Shown: piece after piece, positions 27,357-35,929 of the stretch | Layout of the letters: the number at the start of each line of letters is the position of its first letter | Position numbering within the stretch: position 1 is the stretch's first letter | Source of the DNA: Sphingomonas kaistensis | Lineage (GTDB): Bacteria > Pseudomonadota > Alphaproteobacteria > Sphingomonadales > Sphingomonadaceae | DNA: 64,000 nucleotides | Direction of reading: 5' to 3' | Assembly: GCF_036884275.1 (NCBI RefSeq) | Contig: NZ_CP145607.1 | Location: forward strand, 2,591,001 to 2,655,000 | The notes under the pieces: model-generated | Databases searched by the model: none | The model's input: the letters and a program-made list of their open reading frames with translations, nothing else | What the model was told of the DNA's origin: nothing | Position numbers and translations under genes: made by a program

Positions 27357-28583
27357 ATGGCTACTGATCCGACCATCGCGCAGACCGCCGCTCCGACTGC
27401 GACCAAGCTGAAGCTCGATCCGCCGGAAGCGCTTCAGGCGGTCGTCCCGCAGGAGGCCGCCGGGCTGGTCCCGCTCAAGGACACCGAGCGGACGGAGCTG
27501 GAGAAAAAGGTCGACGGGTTCGTCGATGAGCTGGTGGCGCTGGACGCAAACAGTCCAGACTTCGGCCGCAAGGTCGACCAGCTGACGGCGATGGGCCGCA
27601 AGGAGATTTCGGAAGCGGCCGGCGCGTCCAATCGCTTTCTCGATCGGCCGGTTAAGGCGATCGACAGCGACACGGGTATCGGCGCGGATCTGACGCAGCT
27701 GCGCTCAACGGTCGAGGCGCTCGATCCCAAGCGTAACGGCGCGCTGACCCCTGCCAGGAAGCTGTTCGGGCTGATCCCGTTCGGCAAGTCGGTCAAGAAC
27801 TACTTCCGCCAGTATCAGAGCGCGCAGGGGCACATCAGCGCGATCCTGGCGCGGTTGCAGAGCGGCAAGGACGAATTGTTGATGGACAATGCCGCCATCG
27901 ACACCGAGCGGGCGAACTTGTGGAAGACGATGCACAAGCTCGAGCAGATGATTCACATCTCGAAGGCGCTCGACGGCAAGCTGGAGGAAAAGGCGGCTGA
28001 GCTCGACGCGACCGAGCCGATGAAGGCCAAGGCGATCCGCGAGACCGCGCTGTTTTACACCCGCCAGCGGACCACCGATCTGCTGACCCAAATGGCGGTG
28101 ACGGTGCAAGGTTATCTGGCGCTCGACATCGTCAAGAAGAATAATGTCGAGCTGGTGAAGGGCGTCGACCGTGCCAGCACCACGACGGTGGCGGCGCTGA
28201 GAACCGCGGTCACGGTGGCGCAGGCGCTGACCAACCAGCGGCTGGTGCTGGAGCAGATCGGGGCGCTCAACACGACCACCGCGGGCATGATTGATTCTAC
28301 CGGACTACTGCTCAAGAGTCAGTCGGCGACGATCCACGAGCAGGCGGCGAGCTCGACCATTCCACTCGAAACGCTGCAGCGGGCGTTCCAGAATATCTAC
28401 GACACGATGGACTCGATCGACAGCTTCAAGGTGAAGGCGCTCGAGAACATGAAGCAGACGGTCAACACACTCGGCAACGAGGTGGAGAAGAGCCGGGGCT
28501 ACATCGCGCGGGCCGAGGGCGCGAACCAAGGCGGCAGCCGGCTGGAAGCGAACTCGCCGTTCGCGGCGATCGAGGTCAAGTGA
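27357..28583 (+). CDS. TelA-family (toxic anion resistance) protein
   Basis: 408-residue, largely alpha-helical cytosolic protein of the TelA/KlaA family. Recognisable are LTPARKLFGLIPFGKSVKNYFRQYQSAQGHISAIL, a stretch near DNAAIDTERANLWKTMHKLEQ and ATEPMKAKAIRETALFYTRQRTTDLLTQMAV. ATG 27357 is taken as start since the sequence before it is alanine-rich, low in conservation and without a ribosome-binding site. It overlaps the next gene (GTGA), and that gene is an XpaC-like partner. The family is linked to tellurite and envelope stress; the real role is uncertain. Confidence 0.88.
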   Translation: MATDPTIAQTAAPTATKLKLDPPEALQAVVPQEAAGLVPLKDTERTELEKKVDGFVDELVALDANSPDFGRKVDQLTAMGRKEISEAAGASNRFLDRPVKAIDSDTGIGADLTQLRSTVEALDPKRNGALTPARKLFGLIPFGKSVKNYFRQYQSAQGHISAILARLQSGKDELLMDNAAIDTERANLWKTMHKLEQMIHISKALDGKLEEKAAELDATEPMKAKAIRETALFYTRQRTTDLLTQMAVTVQGYLALDIVKKNNVELVKGVDRASTTTVAALRTAVTVAQALTNQRLVLEQIGALNTTTAGMIDSTGLLLKSQSATIHEQAASSTIPLETLQRAFQNIYDTMDSIDSFKVKALENMKQTVNTLGNEVEKSRGYIARAEGANQGGSRLEANSPFAAIEVK

Positions 28584-29308
28584 GCGAGACCGACGACCGC
28601 GTGAGCAAGGCTCTTGCCCGGTTCGACCGGGTGATGGCGGTCGTAGACGAGAAGCAGGGACCGGTCGCGGCGCAGGCGCGGGCTGAGCGGCAGCGCACGG
28701 TCAAGCGCTACAGCAAGGCGACCCGCAACGCGGCGCTGGGGCTGCTCGCCATCAGCCTTGGCGCGATGCTGGTCGGGGTCGTCACCCCGATCGGGCTTTT
28801 CGGATTTCTTGCCGCGGTGCTGATGGCGGTCGCCATTGCCGGGCTGTTGTTCGTGTGGGGCGTCCGCGAGGAACCGGTGATGGCGGTGCGCACCGACCTG
28901 CCCAACGGCGAGATGGTGCAGCGCTTTAGCAGTTACCTCTACCAGAATCGCCGCGCCCTCCCCGCCCCCGCGCAGGAAGTCGTCGACTCGATCAGCGGCA
29001 ACCTCGGCACGCTCAAGCAGACGCTGGAGCGGACCGACCCGATGGACCCGGACGCGCAGGACGCCCGGCGCCTGATGAGCATTCACCTGCCCGGGCTGAT
29101 CGACCGCTACGCCAAGGTCCCGCCCGCCTATCGCGGCGAGACCGACGGCGAGGGCAAGACCATCGACCAGCGCTTGGTCGAGGGCCTCACTGCCACCCGA
29201 ACCGCACTGGGCGAAGTCAGCGAACGGCTGGCCAAGCGCGACGTCGATGCCTTTTCGACGCAGGGCCGTTTTATCGAAAGCCGCTACGGCCAGGCCGACC
29301 AAAGCTGA
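28580..29308 (+). CDS. XpaC-like membrane protein (5-bromo-4-chloroindolyl phosphate hydrolysis family)
   Basis: 242 residues starting at GTG 28580, overlapping the TelA-family gene. Two adjacent membrane helices (about 50-92, ALGLLAISLGAMLVGVV and FLAAVLMAVAIAGLLFVW) separate a short cytosolic N-terminus from a helical C-terminal domain (YLYQNRRALPAPAQEVVDSI; HLPGLIDRYAKVPPAYR). The pairing of a TelA and an XpaC-type gene is common across bacteria. The 3' end falls in the 31-bp dispersed repeat, which supplies its stop codon. Confidence 0.82.
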   Translation: MSETDDRVSKALARFDRVMAVVDEKQGPVAAQARAERQRTVKRYSKATRNAALGLLAISLGAMLVGVVTPIGLFGFLAAVLMAVAIAGLLFVWGVREEPVMAVRTDLPNGEMVQRFSSYLYQNRRALPAPAQEVVDSISGNLGTLKQTLERTDPMDPDAQDARRLMSIHLPGLIDRYAKVPPAYRGETDGEGKTIDQRLVEGLTATRTALGEVSERLAKRDVDAFSTQGRFIESRYGQADQS

Positions 29309-29335
29309 ACAAGGTCACAAAGGTCACCGGTGGCG
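29305..29335 (+). repeat. 31-bp dispersed repeat, copy 2 (with a partial third copy at 29359-29376)
   Basis: Exactly the reverse complement of 2955-2985. It begins inside the stop codon of the XpaC-like gene. A partial repeat of its first 18 bases (CTGAACAAGGTCACA-type) follows at 29359. Two units AAGGTCACA/AAGGTCACC are contained. The remaining spacer to 29465 shows no gene. Confidence 0.85.
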
Positions 29336-29465
29336 TGGTGTTTTTGGCGCCCCGAACCTGAACAAGGTCACACCGGGCCTGCCCAATCACCTGTAATTTT
29401 CAAAGAGCCGCTATACGAACCGTTCCGGTTAGCAAAGCAGGACAGTTCCTACATTGCAAGGCGGG

Positions 29466-30410
29466 TCAGGCCCGCGCCCGGGCAACGATTTCCTCGGCCT
29501 TGGCGAACAGCGACGGGTCAACCTTCGCGTCAGAGGCGGCGGCGTTTTCGTGGACCTGCTCGGGACGCGAGGCGCCGATGATCGCGGAGGCGACATTTGG
29601 TTCGCGAAGCACCCAGGCCAGCGCGAATTGCGACAGGCTGAGGCCGGCCTCGTCGGCGAGCGGGCGGAGCTGCTGCACCGCCTCGAGGATGGCGGGGGTC
29701 ATCAGATCCTTGAGGAAGCCGCCCATTTCGTCGCTGGTGGCACGGGTGCCCGCCGCGGGGGCTTCGCCGGGTTTGTACTTGCCGGTCAGCACGCCCTGCC
29801 CGAGCGGCGACCAGACGATCTGCGAGATGCCGTTGGCGGCGGACAGCGGGATCACCTCGTTCTCGGGGTCGCGGTGCAGCAGGCTGTATTGCGGCTGGCT
29901 CGACACGAACTTTTCGACGCCAGCCATGTCGATCGCTTGCCGGATGCGGTCGGCGGGCCATTCGGAAAAGCCGAGATAGCGAACCTTGCCGCTGCGCACG
30001 ACCTCGCTCAGCGCTTCCATGGCTTCTTCGAGCGGGGTGTGCTCGTCATAGCGGTGGCACTGGTAGAGATCGACGTAATCGGTGCTCAGGCGCTCCAAGG
30101 AGGCGTCGAGCTGCTTGTGAACCTGGTCGCGCGATAGGCCGCGATCCTGGTCGCTCATCGGGAAGAACAATTTGGTGGCGAGAATGTAGCTGTCGCGCGG
30201 TCGGCCGCTGAGTGCTTCTCCGAGGAAGCTCTCGGCGGCGCCGCGACCGTAGACGTTGGCGGTGTCGATGAAATTGATCCCGGCGTCGAAGGCGGCGTCG
30301 AGGCAGGCCCGCGCCTTGTCGGCTTCGACCCCGACGCCATAGGTGAGCCACGAACCGAGCGAGATTTCGGAGACGTGAAGGTCGCTGTTGCCGAGGCGGC
30401 GGGTCTGCAT
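29466..30410 (-). CDS. Aldo/keto reductase (potassium-channel beta-subunit-like)
   Basis: 314-residue NADPH-dependent oxidoreductase on a TIM barrel. Catalytic residues are recognisable: FIDTANVYG (Asp, Tyr), ILATKLFF (Lys) and YQCHRYDEH (His). The core AEEALGEAL/GLSRDQVHKQLDASLERLSTDYVDLYQ pattern and YSLLHRDPENEVIP put it with YghZ/Kv-beta-like members. ATG 30410 gives the expected MQTRRLGNSDLHVSEISLG start. It is divergent from the membrane LuxR-type regulator with about 130 bases between, so that regulator is a candidate for its control. Confidence 0.92.
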   Translation of the reverse strand: MQTRRLGNSDLHVSEISLGSWLTYGVGVEADKARACLDAAFDAGINFIDTANVYGRGAAESFLGEALSGRPRDSYILATKLFFPMSDQDRGLSRDQVHKQLDASLERLSTDYVDLYQCHRYDEHTPLEEAMEALSEVVRSGKVRYLGFSEWPADRIRQAIDMAGVEKFVSSQPQYSLLHRDPENEVIPLSAANGISQIVWSPLGQGVLTGKYKPGEAPAAGTRATSDEMGGFLKDLMTPAILEAVQQLRPLADEAGLSLSQFALAWVLREPNVASAIIGASRPEQVHENAAASDAKVDPSLFAKAEEIVARARA

Positions 30411-30538
30411 GGGTGAACTCCAGATCGGACGGCAAAAGGGATTGGCGTCGGTAACGCGCGATCGGGCAGGGGGTTCGATCCCGGACCACAGAGTGTCGAT
30501 CAAGTGATGGGCAGGCGCAGCGCATCGTGGCAAGATCG

Positions 30539-31282
30539 ATGCTTATGGCGAGCACCGGCGCATTCACGGCCCAGTTGAGCGATCGCGAGAAGGTCGTCCT
30601 GCGGCTGCTGGGAAGCAACCATGACCCCAAGTCAATCGCTCGCGAACTCGACCTCTCGGTCCATACGATCAACGAATATTTGCGGTCCGCTCGGCGCAAG
30701 ATGGGGGTCACCAGCAGCCGGGAAGCGGCCCGGTTGCTGTCGGCGGAGGAAGCTGCAGCACCCAAATCAGTTGTAGACAGGGAAATAGGGGTCGAGACCA
30801 GCTTTGCGGACAGCGAGGGTCAGGGGAGCCGGAGCAAAGGTGCATTCAGCGGCCGGCATCTAGCACTAGCAATGGGAGCTACCTTCGCCATGACCCTGAT
30901 TATCGCAGCCTCCCTTTCCACTTGGTATTCCGGTCCGACGGTGACCGGACCGCTGCCGAATTGGAGCACGTCAGCAAGTGCGCCGCGCTCTCAGTCGCTG
31001 GCGATCAACACGATAATTGCCGATGGCGAGCGACTGACATGGAATGGTGTGCAGATCACCGAGGAGCAGGCCCGCATGTATCTGGCCATCACCAAGGAGA
31101 TGCAGCCGCAGCCCGTGCTCGTTCTCTCTCACAGCGCTGGAACGGCGGAGCCGAGCATTCGGCGCGCCCGACATTTGGTCGACGAGCAGTTGGACTGCAG
31201 TCCCCGGCTATGTGTGGAAGTGACAAAGCCGTTGGAACCAGACGGTCAGGCTGGTTCGATCCCCATGATCGACAGGATCTGA
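30539..31282 (+). CDS. Membrane-anchored LuxR-type helix-turn-helix regulator with an ExbD-like periplasmic domain
   Basis: 247 residues. The N-terminal LuxR/GerE-type helix-turn-helix (LSDREKVVLRLLGSNHDPKSIARELDLSVHTINEYLRSARRKMG in parts) occupies about 12-70. A single membrane helix follows near 108-130 (LALAMGATFAMTLIIAASL). The last 100 residues (INTIIADGERLTWNGVQITE, PQPVLVLSHSAGTAEPS) have the strand-helix pattern of ExbD/TolR periplasmic domains, with a cysteine pair in LDCSPRLCVEV. This ToxR-like layout suggests envelope sensing. ATG 30539 or 30545 may start it; no strong ribosome-binding site. It converges with the GreA/B gene, overlapping 37 bases. Confidence 0.8.
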   Translation: MLMASTGAFTAQLSDREKVVLRLLGSNHDPKSIARELDLSVHTINEYLRSARRKMGVTSSREAARLLSAEEAAAPKSVVDREIGVETSFADSEGQGSRSKGAFSGRHLALAMGATFAMTLIIAASLSTWYSGPTVTGPLPNWSTSASAPRSQSLAINTIIADGERLTWNGVQITEEQARMYLAITKEMQPQPVLVLSHSAGTAEPSIRRARHLVDEQLDCSPRLCVEVTKPLEPDGQAGSIPMIDRI

Positions 31283-31704
31283 CCGCCCTCCAGCGTCACC
31301 TCGTCGCCTTCGACGCTGCCGAGCATGGCGCGGACCAGCGGGGCGGTGAAGGCGATGCGGTTGGTGTCGGGGTCGCTTTCGTCGTGGCCGACGATGAGGA
31401 TGGTGCGGGTGTCGCCGTCGCGGGTGTAGGTGACGCGGGTGCCGACCGCGACTTCCTCACCGTCGGGCGTGGGCACGAGCTGGGCGGTGGCGCGGCGGTT
31501 GAGCCAGTAGCGGGCGTCGCGCTGGACCTTCTTGCGGGCTTCGTCCTCCATCGGCTCGGCAAGCTGCGCGTCGAGCGCGGCGATGCGGGCTTCGATCTCG
31601 GCGAGGCCGCGCTCGGTGACGAGGTTGGGGCCGGGCGGGATCGGCAACTCGTACTTGGGTTCGAGATGCTCGTCGTCGCTTTCGCGGCGGAAGGCGACGC
31701 TCAT
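31246..31704 (-). CDS. GreA/GreB-family transcript elongation factor-like protein
   Basis: 152 residues. The C-terminal half has the Gre FKBP-like core: VAVGTRVTYTRDGDTRTILIVGHDESDPDTNRIAFTAPLVRAMLGSVEGDEVTL in pieces, with LGSVEGDEV the strongest cue. The N-terminal half has a shortened coiled coil (TERGLAEIEARIAALDAQLA) with an acidic turn (EPMEDE), like the tip that Gre factors insert into the RNA polymerase secondary channel. It is not the canonical 158-residue GreA, so a paralogue. Start ATG 31704 has a weak ribosome-binding site. Confidence 0.83.
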   Translation of the reverse strand: MSVAFRRESDDEHLEPKYELPIPPGPNLVTERGLAEIEARIAALDAQLAEPMEDEARKKVQRDARYWLNRRATAQLVPTPDGEEVAVGTRVTYTRDGDTRTILIVGHDESDPDTNRIAFTAPLVRAMLGSVEGDEVTLEGGQILSIMGIEPA

Positions 31705-31757
31705 GGCTGGGATGCTTTGATATTCATGACAGCAGGGTAACGCACGAGCGGCGTGAA

Positions 31758-32912
31758 TCAGCCAAGTTCGGCGAGGATCTCGTCGGTGTGCTGGCCGAGG
31801 CGCGGCGGGGGGCGGTCGGTGTCCATGCGCGCGCCGTCGAGGCGGAGCGGGCTGCCGACGAGGCGCATTCCGTCCATTTCGCGCAGCATGGCGCGGTGGG
31901 TCGCTTGCGGGTCGGCCAGCGCGCCGGCGATGTCGTTGATCGGACCGGCGGGAATGCCGGCGCGCTCGCAGGCCTCGTACCAGTGGGCGGCAGGCGCGGT
32001 GCGGGTGATGGTTTCGATCTGCGCGACGAGGTCGGCGCGGTGGGCGATGCGGGCAGCGTTGGTGGCGAAGCGGGGATCGGTGGCCCAACCCGGCTGGCCG
32101 AGGAGGGCTGCGAGCGCGGCGAACTGGCGGTCGTTGCCCACCGCGATGATCAGCGGCTGATCGGCGCAGGCGAAGGGTTGGTAGGGGACGAGATTGGGGT
32201 GGCTGTTGCCCTGGCGCGGCGGGTTGTCGCCGCTGACGAGATAGTTGGACGCCTGGTTGGCAAGCATGGCGAGGCCGCAGTCGAACAGCGCGCTGTCGAT
32301 GGTCGCCCCCTCCCCCGTCGTGCCGCGACGGACCAGCGCGGCGAGGATGGCGTTGGCGGTGTAGAGGCCGGTGAAGAGATCGACGACCGCGACCCCGGCG
32401 CGCAAGGGGCCGCCGTTTTCGGCTTCGTCGGGAAGGCCGGTGATGCTCATCAGGCCGGCCTGACCCTGGATCATGAAGTCGTAGCCGGCTTGGGCAGCGC
32501 GGGGGCCGTTCTGGCCGAAGCCGGTGATGCTGGCGTAGACGAGGCGGGGGTTGCGGGCGCGCAAGGTGGCGGCGTCGAGGCCATATTTGGCGAGCGCGCC
32601 GACCTTGAAATTCTCGACCACCACGTCGCTGTTGTCCGCGAGGCGGCGGACTTGGTCCGCGCCTTCGGGGCTGGCAAGGTCGATGGCGGCGCTGCGTTTG
32701 CCGCGGTTGGCGGCGAGGAAATAGGCGGCGGTGCGGGTGCCGTCTTCGTGGCTTACCCAGGGTGGACCCCAGTGGCGGGTGTCGTCGCCCTGCCCCGGCC
32801 GCTCGATCTTGATGACGTCGGCGCCGAGGTCGGCGAGGAGCTGGGTGCACCATGGGCCGGCGAGGACGCGGCTGAGGTCGAGGACGCGGATGCCGGCGAG
32901 GGGTTTGGTCAT
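31758..32912 (-). CDS. Class III CoA-transferase (CaiB/BaiF family)
   Basis: 384-residue formyl-CoA-transferase-fold enzyme moving CoA between carboxylic acids. Typical features are LAGIRVLDLSRVLAGPWCTQLLADLGADVIKIERPGQGDDTR in pieces at the N-terminus, and the catalytic aspartate in GVAVVDLFTGLY at about residue 165. The C-terminus has HTDEILAELG. The substrate is unknown; neighbouring genes do not suggest one. ATG 32912 is chosen from family starts (MTKPLAGIRV). Confidence 0.93.
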   Translation of the reverse strand: MTKPLAGIRVLDLSRVLAGPWCTQLLADLGADVIKIERPGQGDDTRHWGPPWVSHEDGTRTAAYFLAANRGKRSAAIDLASPEGADQVRRLADNSDVVVENFKVGALAKYGLDAATLRARNPRLVYASITGFGQNGPRAAQAGYDFMIQGQAGLMSITGLPDEAENGGPLRAGVAVVDLFTGLYTANAILAALVRRGTTGEGATIDSALFDCGLAMLANQASNYLVSGDNPPRQGNSHPNLVPYQPFACADQPLIIAVGNDRQFAALAALLGQPGWATDPRFATNAARIAHRADLVAQIETITRTAPAAHWYEACERAGIPAGPINDIAGALADPQATHRAMLREMDGMRLVGSPLRLDGARMDTDRPPPRLGQHTDEILAELG

Positions 32913-32947
32913 CGGTGCTCCGTAACGAAGCACAATGCCCACCCCAA

Positions 32948-32969
32948 CCCCTCCCGCCAGCGGGAGGGG
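32948..32969 (-). terminator. GC-rich hairpin just after the FAD oxidoreductase gene
   Basis: CCCCTCCCG at 32948-32956 pairs with CGGGAGGGG at 32961-32969 around a four-base loop, directly after the stop codon at 32971. There is no T run on the minus strand, so it may be a factor-assisted terminator or RNA stabiliser. Confidence 0.55.
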
Positions 32970-32970
32970 C

Positions 32971-34560
32971 TTAGGCGCGGCGCCGCCACGGCTTGCGGTC
33001 GGCGAGGACGGCCCTCGCGGCATTGTGGCCGGGCGCGCCGGTGACTCCGCCGCCAGGGTGGGCGCCCGAGCCGCAGAGGTAGAGGCCGGACAGCGGCATG
33101 CGGTAGTCGGCGGCGCCGATCATCGGCCGCGCGCTGAAGAGCTGATCAAGGCCCATCTTGCCGTGGAAGATGTCGCCGCCGACCAAGCCGAAGCGGCGCT
33201 CGAGGTCGAGGGGCGAGTGGATCTGGCGGCCGATGATGCTTTTGGCGAAGCCGGGGGCGTGCTTGTCGACGGTGGCGATGACGTGGTCGGCGACCTTGTC
33301 GCGAATTTTGTCCCAATGGAGCGGCCGCGGAAGGTCGTAGCGGAAATGCTGGCAGAACAGGCTGGCGACATGCTTGCCCGGCGGAGCGAGCGATGGGTCC
33401 AGGGTCGAGGGGATGAGCATCTCGACGATCGGCTGTTTGGACCAGCCGTCCCGCTTCGCGTCGTCGTGGGCGCGGTCCATGTAGGCGAGGCTGGGCGCGA
33501 TGATGATGCCGCCGGTGAGGTGATCGCCGGCCTCCGGCTTGACGGTGAAGCGCGGAAGGTCGGACAGCGCGACGTTCATGCGGAAGGTCGCGCTTTCGCA
33601 TGACCAGCGGGTCATGTGGGCGTGGGTGGTGTCGGGGACGGCGCCCTTTGGGACGAGCTTGTCGAACAGCAGGCGCGGGTTAAGGCCGGCGATGACCTGC
33701 GGCGCGCGCCAGGCCTTGCCCTTGGCGACGACGCCGACCGCGCGGCCTTTATCGACGATGATCTCTTCGGCGGGCGCGTTCAGGATGATGTCGACCCCGG
33801 CTTCGCGCGCGGCCTGGGCCATGGCCTTGGTGATTGCGCCCATGCCGCCGATGGCGTGGCCCCAGGCGCCGGGAACGCCGGCCGCTTCGCCGAACAGGTG
33901 GTGGAGGAGGACGTAGGCGGTGCCGGGCGTGTAGGGCGAGGCGAAGTTGCCGACCACGCCGTCGAAGCCGAACAGTGCTTTCGTCAGGTCGCCCTTGAAG
34001 TGGCGGTCGAGGATGTCGCCGGCCGAGCGAGTGACATAGTCGTGGACGGTGCGGATCTGGTCGGTCGACAGGCCGACGAGGTCGCGGCCGAGGCCGAGCA
34101 TGGTGGGGAGGCCGGCGAGGCCCGCGCCTGCTTCGGGCGGGGCTTTGAGGATCCACTTGCGGAGCAGCGGCACGACCGTTTCGAGCTCGGCCATGTAGCG
34201 GTCGTAGGCGGGGCCGTCAGCGGCGTGATGGCGGACGATTTCGCTGCGGGTGAGGCCGCCCCGTCCGCTGAGGAGATAGTCGCCGTTCTCGCCCGGCAGG
34301 AAGTTGTCGGTCTTGCGCAGCACGACCTTGAGGCCGTGACGGGCAAGGTCGAGGTCACGGATGACCTTGGGCTGGAGCAGCGAGACGGTGTAGCTGGCGG
34401 CCGAATTGCGGAAGCCGGGGAGGAATTCGTCGGTGACGGCGGCGCCGCCGACTTGTGGCTGCGCTTCGAGCAGGAGGACCTTGAGGCCCTTTTTCGCGAG
34501 ATAGAAGCTGCAGACGAGGCCATTATGGCCCGCGCCGATGATGATCGCGTCGTAATTCAC
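32971..34560 (-). CDS. FAD-dependent oxidoreductase of the phytoene-desaturase/PYROXD2 type
   Basis: 529 residues with an N-terminal dinucleotide-binding fold (DAIIIGAGHNGLVCSFYLAKKGLKVLLLEAQ, GGAAVTDEF) and a C-terminal segment (LSGLYLCGSGAHPGGGVTGAPGHNAARAVL) typical of the phytoene-dehydrogenase-related oxidoreductases. Length and the GHNG motif place it with PYROXD2-like proteins and not carotenoid enzymes; there are no crt genes nearby. It is followed downstream by a hairpin and preceded by gor on the same strand with an 8-base gap. Substrate unknown. Confidence 0.9.
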   Translation of the reverse strand: MNYDAIIIGAGHNGLVCSFYLAKKGLKVLLLEAQPQVGGAAVTDEFLPGFRNSAASYTVSLLQPKVIRDLDLARHGLKVVLRKTDNFLPGENGDYLLSGRGGLTRSEIVRHHAADGPAYDRYMAELETVVPLLRKWILKAPPEAGAGLAGLPTMLGLGRDLVGLSTDQIRTVHDYVTRSAGDILDRHFKGDLTKALFGFDGVVGNFASPYTPGTAYVLLHHLFGEAAGVPGAWGHAIGGMGAITKAMAQAAREAGVDIILNAPAEEIIVDKGRAVGVVAKGKAWRAPQVIAGLNPRLLFDKLVPKGAVPDTTHAHMTRWSCESATFRMNVALSDLPRFTVKPEAGDHLTGGIIIAPSLAYMDRAHDDAKRDGWSKQPIVEMLIPSTLDPSLAPPGKHVASLFCQHFRYDLPRPLHWDKIRDKVADHVIATVDKHAPGFAKSIIGRQIHSPLDLERRFGLVGGDIFHGKMGLDQLFSARPMIGAADYRMPLSGLYLCGSGAHPGGGVTGAPGHNAARAVLADRKPWRRRA

Positions 34561-34567
34561 CTGGGCA

Positions 34568-35929
34568 TCAGCGCATCAGCACCAGTTCTTCGGCCATGGT
34601 CGGGTGGAGCGCGATGGTGGCGTCGAAGTCGGCCTTGGTAAGACCCGCCTTGACCGCAATGGCGGCGGCCTGAAGCGTTTCGGGGGCGTCGGGGCCGATC
34701 ATGTGCACGCCGACCACCTTGTCCGAACTTTCGTCGACCACGATCTTGTAGAGCGCGCGCTCGTTGCGACCGGCCAGCACATATTTCATCGGGCGGAAGT
34801 CCGAGGTGTAGGTGCGGATGACGCCGAGTTTGTTCTTGGCTTCGCCCTCGGTCATCCCGACCGAGCCGATCGGCGGGTGCGAGAAGACCGCGCTCGGGAT
34901 GCAATTGTAGTCGACGGTGCACGGCTTGTCGCCGAATTGGGTGTCGGCAAAAGCGTGGCCTTCACGGATCGCGACGGGGGTGAGCTGGATGCGGTCGGTG
35001 ACGTCGCCGACGGCGAAGATCGAGGGGACGGTGGAGCGATAGTGCTCGTCCACTTTCACCGCGCCGCGCTCAGTCAGTTCAACGCCGAGTTCTTCGAGCC
35101 CCAAGCCCTCGGTATTGGGGAGGCGGCCGATGGCGAACAGGACCTGGTCGGCCTCGATATCGTCGCAGCCGTTCATCTTGCAGATGACGGTGCCGTCGTC
35201 CCGCCGTTCGAGCGCGTCGAAGCTGGCGTTGAAGCGGAAGTCGATGCCCTTGGCGAGGCTGGTTTTCACCAGGCGATCGACAATCTGCTCGTCATAGCCG
35301 CGCAGGATGGTGTCCGAGCGATTGACGATGGTGACGTGGGCGCCGAGCTGGTGGAAGATGCCGGCGAATTCGTTGGCGATATAGCCGCCACCCGCGATCA
35401 CCACGCGCTTTGGCATGGATTCCAGATGAAACACGTCGTTCGAGGTGATGGCGTGTTCGACCCCGGGAATGTCGGGCAGCGCCGGGCGGGCGCCGGGGGC
35501 GAGCAGGATCTTGCCGGCGGTGATCGTGCGGCCGTCGTCGAGCCGGACCGAATGGGGACCGGTCAGGACGGCGCGGTTCTTGAACAGGGTGACGTCGTGG
35601 TTGGACAGCGTCTCGCCGTAGAGGCCTTCGAGGCGACCGACCTCGGCCATGACGTTGTCGCGGAGCACCGGCCAGTCGAAGCGGCGCGCGGCGATGTCCC
35701 AGCCGAACATCGCCGCATCGTTCAGGTCCTCGGCGAAGTGGGCACCGTAGACGAGCAGTTTCTTGGGCACGCAGCCGCGGATGACGCAGGTCCCGCCCAC
35801 GCGATGTTCTTCGGCGATGGCGACACGCGCGCCGTAGCCCGACGAGATTCGCGACGCGCGGACGCCGCCCGAGCCGGCGCCCAGGACGAACAGGTCATAG
35901 TCAAAATCGCTCGCGCTTTCAGTATTCAC
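34568..35929 (-). CDS. gor: Glutathione-disulfide reductase
   Basis: 453-residue flavoprotein that regenerates reduced glutathione with NADPH. N-terminal FAD fold (LFVLGAGSGGVRASRISS), redox-active Cys48/Cys53 in GGTCVIRGCVPKK, pyridine-nucleotide fold (VIAGGGYIANEFAGIF) followed by VNRSDTILRGYD with the basic residue for NADPH, and C-terminal LHPTMAEE with the catalytic histidine-glutamate. Serine in place of the usual threonine-type interface residues is within family variation. ATG 35929 overlaps the pgi stop by four bases. Confidence 0.95.
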   Translation of the reverse strand: MNTESASDFDYDLFVLGAGSGGVRASRISSGYGARVAIAEEHRVGGTCVIRGCVPKKLLVYGAHFAEDLNDAAMFGWDIAARRFDWPVLRDNVMAEVGRLEGLYGETLSNHDVTLFKNRAVLTGPHSVRLDDGRTITAGKILLAPGARPALPDIPGVEHAITSNDVFHLESMPKRVVIAGGGYIANEFAGIFHQLGAHVTIVNRSDTILRGYDEQIVDRLVKTSLAKGIDFRFNASFDALERRDDGTVICKMNGCDDIEADQVLFAIGRLPNTEGLGLEELGVELTERGAVKVDEHYRSTVPSIFAVGDVTDRIQLTPVAIREGHAFADTQFGDKPCTVDYNCIPSAVFSHPPIGSVGMTEGEAKNKLGVIRTYTSDFRPMKYVLAGRNERALYKIVVDESSDKVVGVHMIGPDAPETLQAAAIAVKAGLTKADFDATIALHPTMAEELVLMR

